In this document: in pieces, positions 53,823 to 63,150 of the stretch
Layout: every line of letters starts with the position of its first letter
Position numbering within the stretch: the stretch's first letter is position 1
Assembly: GCF_000799565.1 (NCBI RefSeq)
Contig: NZ_JUHB01000001.1
Coordinates: 496,001-560,000 of the forward strand
Reading direction: 5' to 3'
From: Cellulophaga sp. Hel_I_12
GTDB lineage: Bacteria; Bacteroidota; Bacteroidia; Flavobacteriales; Flavobacteriaceae
DNA length: 64,000 nt
Program-made: the position numbers and the translations under genes
The notes under the pieces: model-generated
What the model saw: the letters and a program-made list of their open reading frames with translations, nothing else
Database searches by the model: none
Told to the model about the DNA's origin: nothing

Positions 53823-54938
53823 TTACATGGTGCTTCCCAGTAATTCAGCAATTTTATTTTCAAGTGCTTCTCCTCTTAAATCTTTAGCTATTATCACGCC
53901 GTTTTCATCTAAGATAAACATTGCAGGAATGGCATTTACATTGTATAATTTTGCAATTTCATCAAAATACTGAACATTAGAAACTTGGTTCCATTCTAAA
54001 CCGTCAGCGGTAATTGCATCTGTCCATTCTTCTCTTGTTTTATCTAATGAAACTCCAAGAATTTTTAATCCACTTTCTTTATATTTATCATAAATGCGAA
54101 CTAAATTAGGATTTTCTGCTCTACAAGGTTTGCACCATCCAGCCCAAAAATCAATAATTGTATACTTTCCTAAAGCATCTTTTAATGCCAATTGTTCCCC
54201 AGTGGGTGTAGGCGCTGAAAATTCTGGAGCCTTTGAGCCAATAGCCGTTGCTTTATTCTTGTCCATAAAAGCTTTAATTCTTTTTGCTGCAGCTGTATTT
54301 TTTACCTCTGGTGTAAATGCTTCATATATTTCATTGATTTCATTTTCAGGAAGCTCTTGTGTTTGTTGAAAACGCTCTAACAACATTGCAGAAATTAAAG
54401 CATTAGGATTTTCTTTGGCAAAATCTAGTTCAAATTTTTTGGCCTCTTCCCTAAATTCTAATAACTCCTCTTGAATTGCATCTTGGCCAGCTAAATCACC
54501 ACTAGCACGAGCTTTTTCAAAATCTTGACCCATTGAAGTATATCGTTTTGAAAAGATTTTACTTTGATTTAAGAATTTAGCAAACATATCATTCTGGTCA
54601 GTACCTTCAATTTTAGCAAATAAAATACTGTCTTTTTGAAAGCTAATATCGATAGTTCCTTTTTCTATGATTACAGGGATATTACCATTTACATTGTCAA
54701 TGAATATATACTGTAAGTCTAAAGAGTCTGCTTTTCCTGTAAAGCTAAATTTTCCATTTTCAACCGTTGTGGTATCCACATCAACAGGCTGATTTACTTC
54801 GTTTATTCTTTTTAAATATACTTTTGTTCCATTATCTAAATCACCTTGAACGGTTGCATTTATAGAAAATCCGTCTGGATTACTAGTACAAGAGAATAAT
54901 AAACCAATGGCAAAAATTCCAAATATTACTTTTTTCAT
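53823..54938 (-). CDS. TlpA/ResA-like thioredoxin lipoprotein with N-terminal DUF4369
   Basis: Periplasm-facing thiol-disulfide oxidoreductase of 371 residues. ATG 54938 is chosen because it begins the SPII signal (MKKVIFGIFAIGLLFSC). Residues about 25-120 are the DUF4369-type beta domain (INATVQGDLDNGTKVYLKRI), then a helical linker (about 130-225), then the thioredoxin fold (about 235-371) with active site WAGWCKPCRAENP (CKPC) and the cis-proline segment NAIPAMFILDENG. Likely roles are reducing cytochrome c haem-binding cysteines or redox defence. Own promoter and terminator. Confidence 0.92.
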   Translation of the reverse strand: MKKVIFGIFAIGLLFSCTSNPDGFSINATVQGDLDNGTKVYLKRINEVNQPVDVDTTTVENGKFSFTGKADSLDLQYIFIDNVNGNIPVIIEKGTIDISFQKDSILFAKIEGTDQNDMFAKFLNQSKIFSKRYTSMGQDFEKARASGDLAGQDAIQEELLEFREEAKKFELDFAKENPNALISAMLLERFQQTQELPENEINEIYEAFTPEVKNTAAAKRIKAFMDKNKATAIGSKAPEFSAPTPTGEQLALKDALGKYTIIDFWAGWCKPCRAENPNLVRIYDKYKESGLKILGVSLDKTREEWTDAITADGLEWNQVSNVQYFDEIAKLYNVNAIPAMFILDENGVIIAKDLRGEALENKIAELLGSTM

Positions 54939-54957
54939 TATTTTAATTTTAGTGCGG

Positions 54958-54989
54958 CAAATGTACTTATATAATAGCAAAAAAAACAA
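54958..54989 (-). promoter_or_regulatory. Promoter of the TlpA-like gene
   Basis: Minus strand TTG (54989-54987), 21-base spacer, then TACATTTG (54965-54958), 19 bases before the start. Confidence 0.5.
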
Positions 54990-55032
54990 GCCTTTACGAG
55001 CTAATTTAATTCAGAAATTTATCTTTTATGTT

Positions 55033-55548
55033 TTAAAATTGGTAGCGTATGCCTAAACCAATATCAAAATCAAAATTATCCGAAAACTCACTATAACCTA
55101 ATAATCCTATTTCTGGTCGGATGTCTAAGGAAAGTACCAATGGAAAATCAAAGTTGTATTCAATGCCAATATTGGCAGCACCAAAAACAAATAATCCTCC
55201 GTCAATTTTTTGAAGACCATTGGGGCTATTTTCATTAGGTCGTGGTTCAAAATCAACATTTCCTAAACCACCACCAAATCCGTAATACCAATTAAAATCA
55301 CCCTCTAAAGGCATCACCCATTGGTACACTCCCGATAATTTAAAAGCGTCATAAGCTCTACTATCACGCCATCCTAAATTTACTTCTAATCGATTTACTC
55401 GCGAAAACGATTTTTGATACGATATTTCAGCTCCCAATCCATCGCTATCTCCTAGCCTTAACCCTATAGTATGATCAGAAATATCCTGAGCATTCAAGAA
55501 AAGCGGCATACACAGCATTAAAAAAAGTGTGTTTTTTAACAATTTCAT
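55033..55548 (-). CDS. Small outer-membrane beta-barrel protein, function unknown
   Basis: A 171-residue exported protein: signal peptide (about 20 residues, ending LNAQ), then alternating beta strands with glycine turns (HTIGLRLGDSDGLGAEISYQ, WYYGFGGGLGNVDFE, LSLDIRPEIGLLGYSEF) and the typical final aromatic, GLGIRYQF. The layout suggests an eight-stranded barrel in the outer membrane. No specific family recognised. Located 94 bases upstream of the TlpA-like gene on the same strand, but that gene has its own promoter. Confidence 0.78.
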   Translation of the reverse strand: MKLLKNTLFLMLCMPLFLNAQDISDHTIGLRLGDSDGLGAEISYQKSFSRVNRLEVNLGWRDSRAYDAFKLSGVYQWVMPLEGDFNWYYGFGGGLGNVDFEPRPNENSPNGLQKIDGGLFVFGAANIGIEYNFDFPLVLSLDIRPEIGLLGYSEFSDNFDFDIGLGIRYQF

Positions 55549-55641
55549 CTTTATTTATTTTAAAATTCACTTCAAAAATAGCATTTTGCTTGTGTTCTCT
55601 AGTTAATAAAAACTTAATTTAGCAGTCAAAATTGTTATAGT

Positions 55642-58551
55642 TTGAAAACGGTATCCTTAGAAAAATTAAAAGAAAGTTTGACTGGTGAGTTAAAGCTAGA
55701 TACGCTGTCCAAGGCACTCTATGCCACTGATGCATCCGTATATAGAAAAACACCCCTCGCGGTTGCGTTTCCAAAAGATACAGCAGATATAAAAAAAATA
55801 ATCTTGTTTGCCAAAGAACATAAAATAGGGATAATTCCAAGAACCGCAGGAACTTCTTTAGCAGGGCAATGTGTAGGCGAAGGTATTGTTGTCGATGTGT
55901 CTAAACATTTTACAAATATTATTTCTTTTGATGAAAGCAAAATGCAAATTACGCTGCAACCCGGTGTCATCCGTGATGAATTAAATCAGTATTTAGCAGC
56001 TTATGGCTTATTTTTTGGCCCGAACACATCAACAGCCAATCGTTGTATGATGGGTGGAATGGTGGGTAATAATTCTTCGGGAACTACTTCTATTCAATAT
56101 GGTGTTACCCGTGATAAAGTAGTACATCTAAAAACCATTTTGGCAAATGGAGACGAAGCTGAATTTAAATCGCTCACCAGTCAAGAGTTTACATCCAAAC
56201 TAACGGAGCACACTTTTGAAGCCTCTTTATATAAAAATATTCACAACGAATTATCGAATAAAGCAATTCAGGAAAACATTATATCCGAATTTCCTAAACC
56301 CGAAATACACCGAAGAAATACGGGCTATGCCATCGATGAACTTTTAAAAAGTGATCTTTTCGGAGGAAATTCAAATACTATTAATTTATGCGAATTACTA
56401 AGTGGAAGCGAAGGAACTTTAGCTTTTACCACAGAAATCACTTTACAATTAGATAAAATACCACCTACATTGTCCGCGATGGTCGTAACACACTATCACA
56501 GCTTGGAAGATTGTTTGGCAGATGTTGTTCCTGTCATGGGGCACAATTTACATACCTGCGAAATGATGGATAAGGTAATCCTTGATTGCACTAAAAATAA
56601 TAGATCTCAATTGCCCAATCGTTATTTTATTGCAGGCGATCCGGCTGCAGTTTTAATGCTTGAGGTAAAGGCTGATACTCCTGAATCTTTAGCAAAACAA
56701 CTAGAAAACCTTTTAAAAACTATTGAAAAATCAGGCTTAAGCTATTCGAATCCTATTTTACGGGATAGGGATATTAACAAAGCGGCAGAATTAAGAAAAG
56801 CCGGATTAGGACTTTTAGGAAATATTGTTGGCGATAAAAAAGCAGTAGCTTGTATTGAGGATACCGCTGTCGCTTTAGAAGATTTAAAAGATTTTATTGG
56901 AGAATTTTCTCAAATCATGAAGCGCTACGAGCAGAATGCGGTGTATTATGCTCATGCTGGCGCTGGAGAAATTCACTTACGACCTATATTGAATCTTAAA
57001 AAAAATGAGGATGTAAAATTGTTCAGAGCCATAACCACTGACGTGGCGAAACTGACCAAAAAATACAAAGGATCATTTAGCGGGGAACACGGTGATGGCA
57101 TCGTAAGGGCCGAATTTATTCCATTAATGATTGGGGCGGAAAATTACGACTTATTAAAAAGAATTAAGTCTTACTTCGATCCCCAAAATATATTTAATCC
57201 TGGTAAAATAGTTGACGCCTATCCCATGGATGAATCCCTACGTTATGAAATTGATCGAAAAGAGCCAGAAATAAATACCTTGTTCGATTTTTCGGACAGT
57301 GAAGGGATTCTGAAAGCGGCTGAAAAGTGCAATGGAAGTGGCGATTGTAGAAAAACACACCATAGTGCTGGCGGTATGTGCCCCAGTTATCACGCCACCA
57401 AAAACGAAAAAGATACCACTAGAGGGAGGGCTAATGCCTTACGCGAATTCTTAACGAGGTCTGAATCACCCAACAAATTTGACAATAAGGAACTAAAAGA
57501 AGTATTCGATTTGTGCCTAAGCTGCAAAGCATGCGCCAGCGAATGCCCAAGTAATGTTGATGTAGCGACGCTTAAAGCGGAATTTTTATACCAATATCAA
57601 GAAGCAAATGGCTACTCGTTGCGAAATAAATTGTTTGCGTATAACACCAAATTAAATAAATTAGGTAGTGCTGTCTCAGGACTAACCAATGCGGTATATG
57701 GTAGCAGTTTTTTTGCGGGATTCCTTAAGAATGCTTCTGGAGTAGCCAAAGAAAGAAGTTTACCGAAAGTATATCGTTTTAATTTTGATAAGCATCTTCA
57801 AGAATTTAAAAATAAGCAGGTGGCTTCTAAATTGAAAGTAGCTTTATATATTGATGAATTCACCCATTACTTAGATGTTGATTTAGGGAAAGATGCCATT
57901 GAAGTTTTAACTAAATTAGGCTATGATGTAGAATTATTTTATGCTGAAAGTGGTCGTACCTATATTTCAAAAGGCTTTTTAAAACAAGCCAAGAAAATTG
58001 CGCTAAAAAATATGACTTCATTGAAAGCTTTTGCCGATAAAGGAATTCCCGTAGTAGGACTAGAGCCATCAGCAGTTTTAACCTTTAGAGACGAATACAA
58101 ACGTTTTTCTGTAGATTCTGAAACTTCTAATGCCATTGGACTGAACAGCTTTATTATCGAAGAATTTTTAGCAGCCGAACTACAAAAAGGAGCCATAAGT
58201 TGCGAATTATTTACCACAGAAGTCCGTAAAATAAAAATTCACGGACATTGCCATCAAAAAGCACTTTCGAATCAAAAAGTAACTTTTGATGTTTTAAACC
58301 TTCCAAAAAATTATGAAGTCACCATTATTAGCTCTGGTTGTTGCGGAATGGCAGGTTCATTTGGATATGAGCAAGAGCATTATGAATTGAGTATGCAGAT
58401 AGGAGAATTAAAGTTATTCCCAGCAGTTCGCAAATCATCCGAAGACACCATAATCGCAGCGAATGGGACCAGTTGCCGTCATCAAATTTACGACGGAACT
58501 AAGCGCATCGCAAAACATCCAATTACTATTCTAAAAGAAGCTTTAGTTTAA
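55642..58551 (+). CDS. FAD-linked oxidase fused to Fe-S/CCG domains (D-lactate/glycolate dehydrogenase-like)
   Basis: A 969-residue fusion of a GlcD-like flavoprotein with a GlpC-like iron-sulfur protein, probably oxidising D-lactate, glycolate or another 2-hydroxyacid and feeding electrons to the quinone pool. FAD-binding PCMH domain about 30-265 (GIIPRTAGTSLAGQCVGEG, MMGGMVGNNSSGTTSIQYG), FAD-oxidase C-terminal domain about 270-535 (SFSGEHGDGIVRAEF), two 4Fe-4S motifs (CNGSGDCRKTHHSAGGMCP region, CLSCKACASECPSNVDV) about 555-650, and two CCG-type motifs near the end (IHGHCHQKAL, SSGCCGMAGSFG). TTG start at 55642; no ATG in frame nearby. No lactate permease adjacent. Confidence 0.92.
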   Translation: MKTVSLEKLKESLTGELKLDTLSKALYATDASVYRKTPLAVAFPKDTADIKKIILFAKEHKIGIIPRTAGTSLAGQCVGEGIVVDVSKHFTNIISFDESKMQITLQPGVIRDELNQYLAAYGLFFGPNTSTANRCMMGGMVGNNSSGTTSIQYGVTRDKVVHLKTILANGDEAEFKSLTSQEFTSKLTEHTFEASLYKNIHNELSNKAIQENIISEFPKPEIHRRNTGYAIDELLKSDLFGGNSNTINLCELLSGSEGTLAFTTEITLQLDKIPPTLSAMVVTHYHSLEDCLADVVPVMGHNLHTCEMMDKVILDCTKNNRSQLPNRYFIAGDPAAVLMLEVKADTPESLAKQLENLLKTIEKSGLSYSNPILRDRDINKAAELRKAGLGLLGNIVGDKKAVACIEDTAVALEDLKDFIGEFSQIMKRYEQNAVYYAHAGAGEIHLRPILNLKKNEDVKLFRAITTDVAKLTKKYKGSFSGEHGDGIVRAEFIPLMIGAENYDLLKRIKSYFDPQNIFNPGKIVDAYPMDESLRYEIDRKEPEINTLFDFSDSEGILKAAEKCNGSGDCRKTHHSAGGMCPSYHATKNEKDTTRGRANALREFLTRSESPNKFDNKELKEVFDLCLSCKACASECPSNVDVATLKAEFLYQYQEANGYSLRNKLFAYNTKLNKLGSAVSGLTNAVYGSSFFAGFLKNASGVAKERSLPKVYRFNFDKHLQEFKNKQVASKLKVALYIDEFTHYLDVDLGKDAIEVLTKLGYDVELFYAESGRTYISKGFLKQAKKIALKNMTSLKAFADKGIPVVGLEPSAVLTFRDEYKRFSVDSETSNAIGLNSFIIEEFLAAELQKGAISCELFTTEVRKIKIHGHCHQKALSNQKVTFDVLNLPKNYEVTIISSGCCGMAGSFGYEQEHYELSMQIGELKLFPAVRKSSEDTIIAANGTSCRHQIYDGTKRIAKHPITILKEALV

Positions 58552-58584
58552 AAATTGATCTAAATTTTGTTACCATGATCAGTT

Positions 58585-58616
58585 TTTGGATTACTAACAG
58601 GATACAATTACCTTTG
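58585..58616 (+). promoter_or_regulatory. Promoter of aroC
   Basis: TTTG (58585-58588), 20-base spacer, TACCTTTG (58609-58616), 21 bases before the aroC ATG. Both boxes are exact. Confidence 0.65.
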
Positions 58617-58637
58617 AAAATTAAAATTTAAACACAA

Positions 58638-59702
58638 ATGGCAGGAAACACCTACGGTACACTATTTAAACTCTCTACATTTGGAGAATCACACGGAATC
58701 GCCATTGGAGGTGTTATCGACGGTTGTCCAGCAGGAATAACTTTAGATTTTGAGACCATTCAAAATGAACTAGATCGCAGAAAACCAGGACAATCAGCCA
58801 TTGTTACCCAACGTAAAGAATCGGATAGGGTAGAATTTTATTCCGGGATTTTTGAGGGTAAAACCACAGGAACTTCCATCGGTTTTGCGATTCATAATAC
58901 CAATCAAAAATCGAAAGATTACACACATATCAAGGATTCTTACCGACCGTCGCATGCCGATTACGTATATGATCAAAAATACGGGTTTAGAGATTACCGA
59001 GGGGGAGGACGCAGTTCTGCCCGAGAAACAGCCAGTAGAGTAGTAGCCGGTGCTATTGCAAAGCAAGTTTTGAGTAGTTTTAAAATTAATGCCTACGTTT
59101 CGCAAGTTGGCGATTTAAAACTTGATAAAAATTATAAAGACATTGATTTCTCTTTAATCGAAAGCAATCCTGTTCGTTGTCCTGATTTAAAAATGGCAGC
59201 TAAAATGGAAACCTACATTAAAGAAATAAAAAAACAAGGCGATACAATTGGTGGTGTGATTAGCTGTGTTATTCAGAATGTACCCGTAGGTTTAGGCGAA
59301 CCTGTTTTTGACAAATTACATGCCGAATTAGGAAAAGCCATGCTTTCCATCAATGCCGTAAAAGGATTTGAATATGGTAGTGGTTTTGAGGGTGTTACCA
59401 TGAAGGGCAGCGCGCACAACGATCAGTACAATAAAGACGGAACAACCAAAACTAATTATAGTGGAGGTATTCAAGGTGGAATCTCTAATGGTATGGATAT
59501 TTATTTTAAGGTAGCCTTTAAACCGGTTGCTACAATAATTCAGGCCTATACCACGATCGATAAAGATGGAAACGAGGTAAAAACGCAAGGAAAAGGGCGA
59601 CATGATCCCTGCGTAGTGCCAAGAGCCGTGCCCATTGTGGAAGCTATGGCAGCCATGGTTTTGTTAGATTTTACATTACGCAATAATGCGGTAACATTAT
59701 AA
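58638..59702 (+). CDS. aroC: Chorismate synthase
   Basis: Last step of the shikimate pathway, FMNH2-dependent. The N-terminal signature [18 protein letters not shown] (residues 15-32), the RRKPGQS block (about 46-52), [15 protein letters not shown] (about 124-138) and [17 protein letters not shown] near the C-terminus are all present with their FMN- and EPSP-binding Arg and His residues. Length of 354 is standard. Monocistronic, with its own promoter and a structured terminator-like region downstream. Confidence 0.98.
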   Translation: MAGNTYGTLFKLSTFGESHGIAIGGVIDGCPAGITLDFETIQNELDRRKPGQSAIVTQRKESDRVEFYSGIFEGKTTGTSIGFAIHNTNQKSKDYTHIKDSYRPSHADYVYDQKYGFRDYRGGGRSSARETASRVVAGAIAKQVLSSFKINAYVSQVGDLKLDKNYKDIDFSLIESNPVRCPDLKMAAKMETYIKEIKKQGDTIGGVISCVIQNVPVGLGEPVFDKLHAELGKAMLSINAVKGFEYGSGFEGVTMKGSAHNDQYNKDGTTKTNYSGGIQGGISNGMDIYFKVAFKPVATIIQAYTTIDKDGNEVKTQGKGRHDPCVVPRAVPIVEAMAAMVLLDFTLRNNAVTL

Positions 59703-59714
59703 AGTAGTGTATTC

Positions 59715-59808
59715 GTAGCTTTAAACATCATCTCCTTCACCCAATCCCTTCCCGAATTGGAAACCTTTAGTGTATTGTATTTGGAGATGCCCTAGCTACT
59801 TTTTTTTA
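59715..59808 (+). terminator. Structured terminator-like region after aroC
   Basis: GTAGCT (59715-59720) with AGCTAC (59794-59799) and CATCTCC (59729-59735) with GGAGATG (59783-59789) form a two-part stem, with an inner CCAAT/ATTGG pair, followed by eight T. Long loop, so moderate confidence. Confidence 0.5.
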
Positions 59809-60035
59809 ATAGTTCTGCTGGGGCCAATGTGCTGAAAATTTCGTTTTTTGCTACTTTTCGTCAAAAGATCGTCAGTACCCCCAGTTCTAAATGCTTTGTT
59901 CAGAGAATTGTCGATTTCAAAAAAAAAGTTATTTGTTTTTATTTTCAAAATAGTATCTTTCAGCATCACAAAATTTTTGTTGCTTGTAAATGCAACAAAA
60001 AATCATAAATAATTGGCTTAAACCATTAGATTCAC
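59809..60035. other. AT-rich spacer upstream of the symporter gene
   Basis: With the preceding terminator this makes a 333-base gap. TAGTATCTTTC near 59950 is a near-match to a -7 box, and TTGCTTGTAAATGCAAC is a small imperfect inverted repeat. No gene is visible. Confidence 0.4.
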
Positions 60036-61577
60036 ATGAAAAAATTAGCATTACATTGGCAGATACTACTAGGAATGTTACTAGGTATTGTATTTGCTTT
60101 AGTACTAGTACAAGTAAGTTCGCTTTCCCCAGAAGAACTCAAACAAATAGAACGTGCACAAACAGAAATTGTACAACTAAACGCTGACAAAAAAGAACTA
60201 AAGGCCCAATTATCTCAAATTCAAGCAGATTATGCCGCAACGACCATAACAACCTTTGAGTTTCTGCAACAAAAATCTATAATAGAAACAGAATTAGATA
60301 AACTAGATACCGTACTAGGAAGACTCAAAGAAATAACGACGCAACAAACTTGGGCACAGAGCTTTATAAGTGATTGGATAAAACCATTTGGAAATATATT
60401 TATCAACTCCCTGAAGTTAATTGCTATTCCATTAATTCTAGCAGCGCTAATAAAAGGAGTCTCAGATTTAAAAGATATCTCTAGCCTGTCTAAAATGGGA
60501 TTTAAAACCATTGCTATTTATGTTTTAACTACAATCATTGCGGTTTCTATTGGTTTGGGTGTCGTAAGTTTGGTAAAGCCTGGCGGAAGTATCACCGAAG
60601 ATACTCGGAATGAACTTATAGAAGCTTATGCAGGCGACGCTGAAATGAAACAAAAAGATGCGGCGGCTCAAAAAGAAGCAGGTCCATTACAAGCCTTAGA
60701 AGATTTAGTGCCAAGTAATATATTCGAAGCTGCTTCTAGTAATAGTAATATGCTACAAGTGATCTTCTTTGCTATATTTTTCGGTGTGGCATTAATATTA
60801 ATTCCTGAAGATCTCGCAGAGACGGTAAAGAAATTTTTTGATGGTTTCAATGAAGTGATTCTAAAAATGGTCGATTTAATTATGCTCACGGCACCGTACG
60901 GAGTATTTGCCTTAATGGCGGCTTTAGTCATCGAGGCTCCGAGTGCCGATTTATTTAAAGCCCTAGGCATGTATGCATTTTGTGTGGTTTTAGGATTGGC
61001 CTTAATGATTGTGGTGTATATGACATTCGTAAAAGTATACGCGAAGAAATCCCCCATATTTTTCCTAAAAGGAATGATTCCTGCACAGCTTCTGGCTTTT
61101 TCTACCAGCTCTAGTGCAGCTACATTACCCGTAACCATGGAAAGGGTTACCGAACATATAGGTGTTGAAGAAGAAGTTGCCAGTTTTGTTTTACCAATAG
61201 GTGCCACTATTAATATGGACGGTACAAGCCTTTATCAAGCAGTAGCAGCAGTGTTTATCGCTCAGGCCTTTGGTATGGATTTATCTTTTGGTACCCAACT
61301 GGGAATTATCGCTACGGCAACACTAGCCTCCATTGGTTCTGCAGCGGTTCCAGGAGCAGGTATGGTTATGCTTGTTGGCGTATTGGGATATGCTGGTATC
61401 CCTGAAGCTGGTTTGGCCTTGATTTTTGCAGTTGATAGACCACTAGATATGTGTAGAACGGTTGTCAATGTTACTGGAGATGCTACAGTTGCAACCGTAA
61501 TTGCTAAATCTGAGGGTAAACTACATGAACCTAGAGTAAAAAACTGGGATGATAACTTAATAAAGAAAGAAGCTTAA
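60036..61577 (+). CDS. Dicarboxylate/amino acid:cation symporter (DAACS) with periplasmic coiled-coil insert
   Basis: Glutamate/C4-dicarboxylate transporter of the GltP/DctA fold, 513 residues against the usual 410-440. The extra length is an insert of about 75 residues (about 28-105) between helices 1 and 2, rich in Glu, Lys, Gln and Leu with heptad spacing (LKQIERAQTEIVQLNADKK), predicted to be a periplasmic coiled coil. The core is complete: the serine-rich hairpin FSTSSSAATLPV (about 352), GATINMDGTSLYQ (about 389), the second hairpin GSAAVPGAGM (about 435) and the substrate-binding DRPLDMCRTVVNVTGD (about 467). Sodium or proton coupling and the exact substrate are unknown. Confidence 0.92.
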   Translation: MKKLALHWQILLGMLLGIVFALVLVQVSSLSPEELKQIERAQTEIVQLNADKKELKAQLSQIQADYAATTITTFEFLQQKSIIETELDKLDTVLGRLKEITTQQTWAQSFISDWIKPFGNIFINSLKLIAIPLILAALIKGVSDLKDISSLSKMGFKTIAIYVLTTIIAVSIGLGVVSLVKPGGSITEDTRNELIEAYAGDAEMKQKDAAAQKEAGPLQALEDLVPSNIFEAASSNSNMLQVIFFAIFFGVALILIPEDLAETVKKFFDGFNEVILKMVDLIMLTAPYGVFALMAALVIEAPSADLFKALGMYAFCVVLGLALMIVVYMTFVKVYAKKSPIFFLKGMIPAQLLAFSTSSSAATLPVTMERVTEHIGVEEEVASFVLPIGATINMDGTSLYQAVAAVFIAQAFGMDLSFGTQLGIIATATLASIGSAAVPGAGMVMLVGVLGYAGIPEAGLALIFAVDRPLDMCRTVVNVTGDATVATVIAKSEGKLHEPRVKNWDDNLIKKEA

Positions 61578-61610
61578 AATCATTTAAACCATAATATTAG
61601 TTACACGGCT

Positions 61611-62042
61611 ATGAAGCCATTGGAAATTAAAATAGACCCTAAATTTGAAGAAGTCTTAGCGAATTATCCACCCTTTGTTCGCAGTAACATGAACTATTTA
61701 CGCGAATTAGTAGAAGCTACAGCCCAAGAAACTGAGGGAGTTATGACCTTAGAAGAAACCCTTAAATGGGGAGAACCTAGCTTCATCACCAAACATGGCA
61801 GTACGTTGAGAATGGATTGGAAAGCCAAAGCTCCGGAGCAATATGCACTCTATTTTAAATGTACTAGCAGGCTGGTTGCAAGCTTTAAGCAGGTCTTTGA
61901 ACAGAAATTTCAATATGAAGGTCATAGGGCACTAATTTTTCAATTAGATGAGAAAATCCCAAAGACCGAATTGAAACAATGCATTAAAGCAGCCTTGATG
62001 TATCATAAGGTAAAACATTTAGAAGATTTGGGAATGTCTTAG
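61611..62042 (+). CDS. DUF1801-domain protein
   Basis: A 143-residue cytosolic protein of the DUF1801 (YdhG-like) family. The family run is visible: a helical N-terminus (VRSNMNYLRELVEATA), then the core LEETLKWGEPSFITKHGSTLRM (key LKWGEPSF), ALYFKC and a C-terminal helix pair (TELKQCIKAALMYHKVK). Some members are annotated as iron or frataxin-like fold proteins, but function is unsettled. It lies 33 bases after the symporter and may share its transcript. Confidence 0.88.
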   Translation: MKPLEIKIDPKFEEVLANYPPFVRSNMNYLRELVEATAQETEGVMTLEETLKWGEPSFITKHGSTLRMDWKAKAPEQYALYFKCTSRLVASFKQVFEQKFQYEGHRALIFQLDEKIPKTELKQCIKAALMYHKVKHLEDLGMS

Positions 62043-62515
62043 TTTTGTATATACTTTTTAGGAAGTCTTTTTATTTTTATTAACATTGAAAAGCGCCATG
62101 GTCTTCTTTGGGATTTATTTTTAACTTAAAATGTAAAAAGAAACGGATTTGTGTTAGCCATTTAATCTTCCAATATTACCAAAAAAAATTAAGGACCATT
62201 TTGTTTGCTAGGATACTTAAGGGATAAAAAAAATAGACCATTTCCTTTGATCAAAGTTGAAATAAATTTGTTGATATGGATATTAATCGTAATATTGCAA
62301 TGAATTAATATAACAAATAAAACAGGACTAGAAATATGCTTAGTTTTTATAGTATTGAATCGTAAATAATTGAAGTAAAGAATGATTTTTTAGTTAAGTA
62401 TCAAAAAAATATCGTTTTATCAATAGCTTAAGATTTCAGTTTCATGTCTTTATGAACTATTTTGATGAGATAAGGTTTTTTAAAAAATAATAATTTGATA
62501 AATTAAATTCGTAAA
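62043..62515. other. 473-base AT-rich spacer upstream of arsC
   Basis: No reading frame of note on either strand. It contains CTTTGATCAAAG (62245-62256), a perfect 12-base palindrome that could be a regulator site, but it is 260 bases from the arsC start. No ArsR gene is found here. Confidence 0.5.
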
Positions 62516-63148
62516 ATGACCATAAATAGTGCAGTGTTATTTCCAGAAATCGAAAATTTAATTAAAACTTTAAACCCTCAATACATACCAGAAGAACGGA
62601 AAGTCATTTTAAATCCCTTGATAGCCGTCCTACAAGAAAAAGTTTCGAACGGACAAGAGATTAAAATTAATTTTATTTGTACGCATAATTCGAGACGAAG
62701 TCATTTGTCGCAAATATGGGCGCAAACCATGGCGAGCTATTTTAATATCAAGGGTGTATTTTCTTATTCAGGGGGCACAGAAGCCACAGCACTTTTTCCT
62801 ATGGTTATTGAAACATTGAAAAATTCAGGCTTTCAAATTCATGTGCTTTCTGAAAGTAAAAACCCCATTTACAGCATTAAATATGCAAAAAATGAACATC
62901 CAATTATTGGTTTTTCTAAAAAGTTAGATGATGATTTTAACCCAAAGACTAATTTTGTGGCCATTATGACTTGTGATTCAGCGAATGAAGCCTGTCCCAT
63001 GGTTTTAGGTGCTGAAAAACGCATACCCATTACTTTTGAAGATCCAAAAGTATTTGACAACACACCGCAACAAGCTCAAAAGTATGCGGAAAGAAGTCTT
63101 CAAATTGCCACTGAACTGTGTTATGTATTCTCTCAAATTAAATCTTAA
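62516..63148 (+). CDS. arsC: Arsenate reductase, low-molecular-weight phosphatase type
   Basis: Thioredoxin-coupled ArsC that reduces arsenate to arsenite for export. The P-loop CTHNSRRS (about residue 54) fits CX5R, and the redox pair is visible in [12 protein letters not shown] (about 155 and 162), which in the Staphylococcus-type enzyme carries the disulfide cascade. Length of 210 residues is longer than the 130-residue classic form because of an N-terminal helical extension (about 45 residues) and internal insertions, usual in flavobacteria. It is 2 bases from the arsenite transporter gene, confirming an arsenic operon. Confidence 0.9.
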   Translation: MTINSAVLFPEIENLIKTLNPQYIPEERKVILNPLIAVLQEKVSNGQEIKINFICTHNSRRSHLSQIWAQTMASYFNIKGVFSYSGGTEATALFPMVIETLKNSGFQIHVLSESKNPIYSIKYAKNEHPIIGFSKKLDDDFNPKTNFVAIMTCDSANEACPMVLGAEKRIPITFEDPKVFDNTPQQAQKYAERSLQIATELCYVFSQIKS

Positions 63149-63150
63149 AA

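Noticed and set aside
60668..61207. Antisense frame of 179 codons in the symporter gene
   Set aside because: Overlaps a well-supported transporter with all its motifs; no homology-like text.
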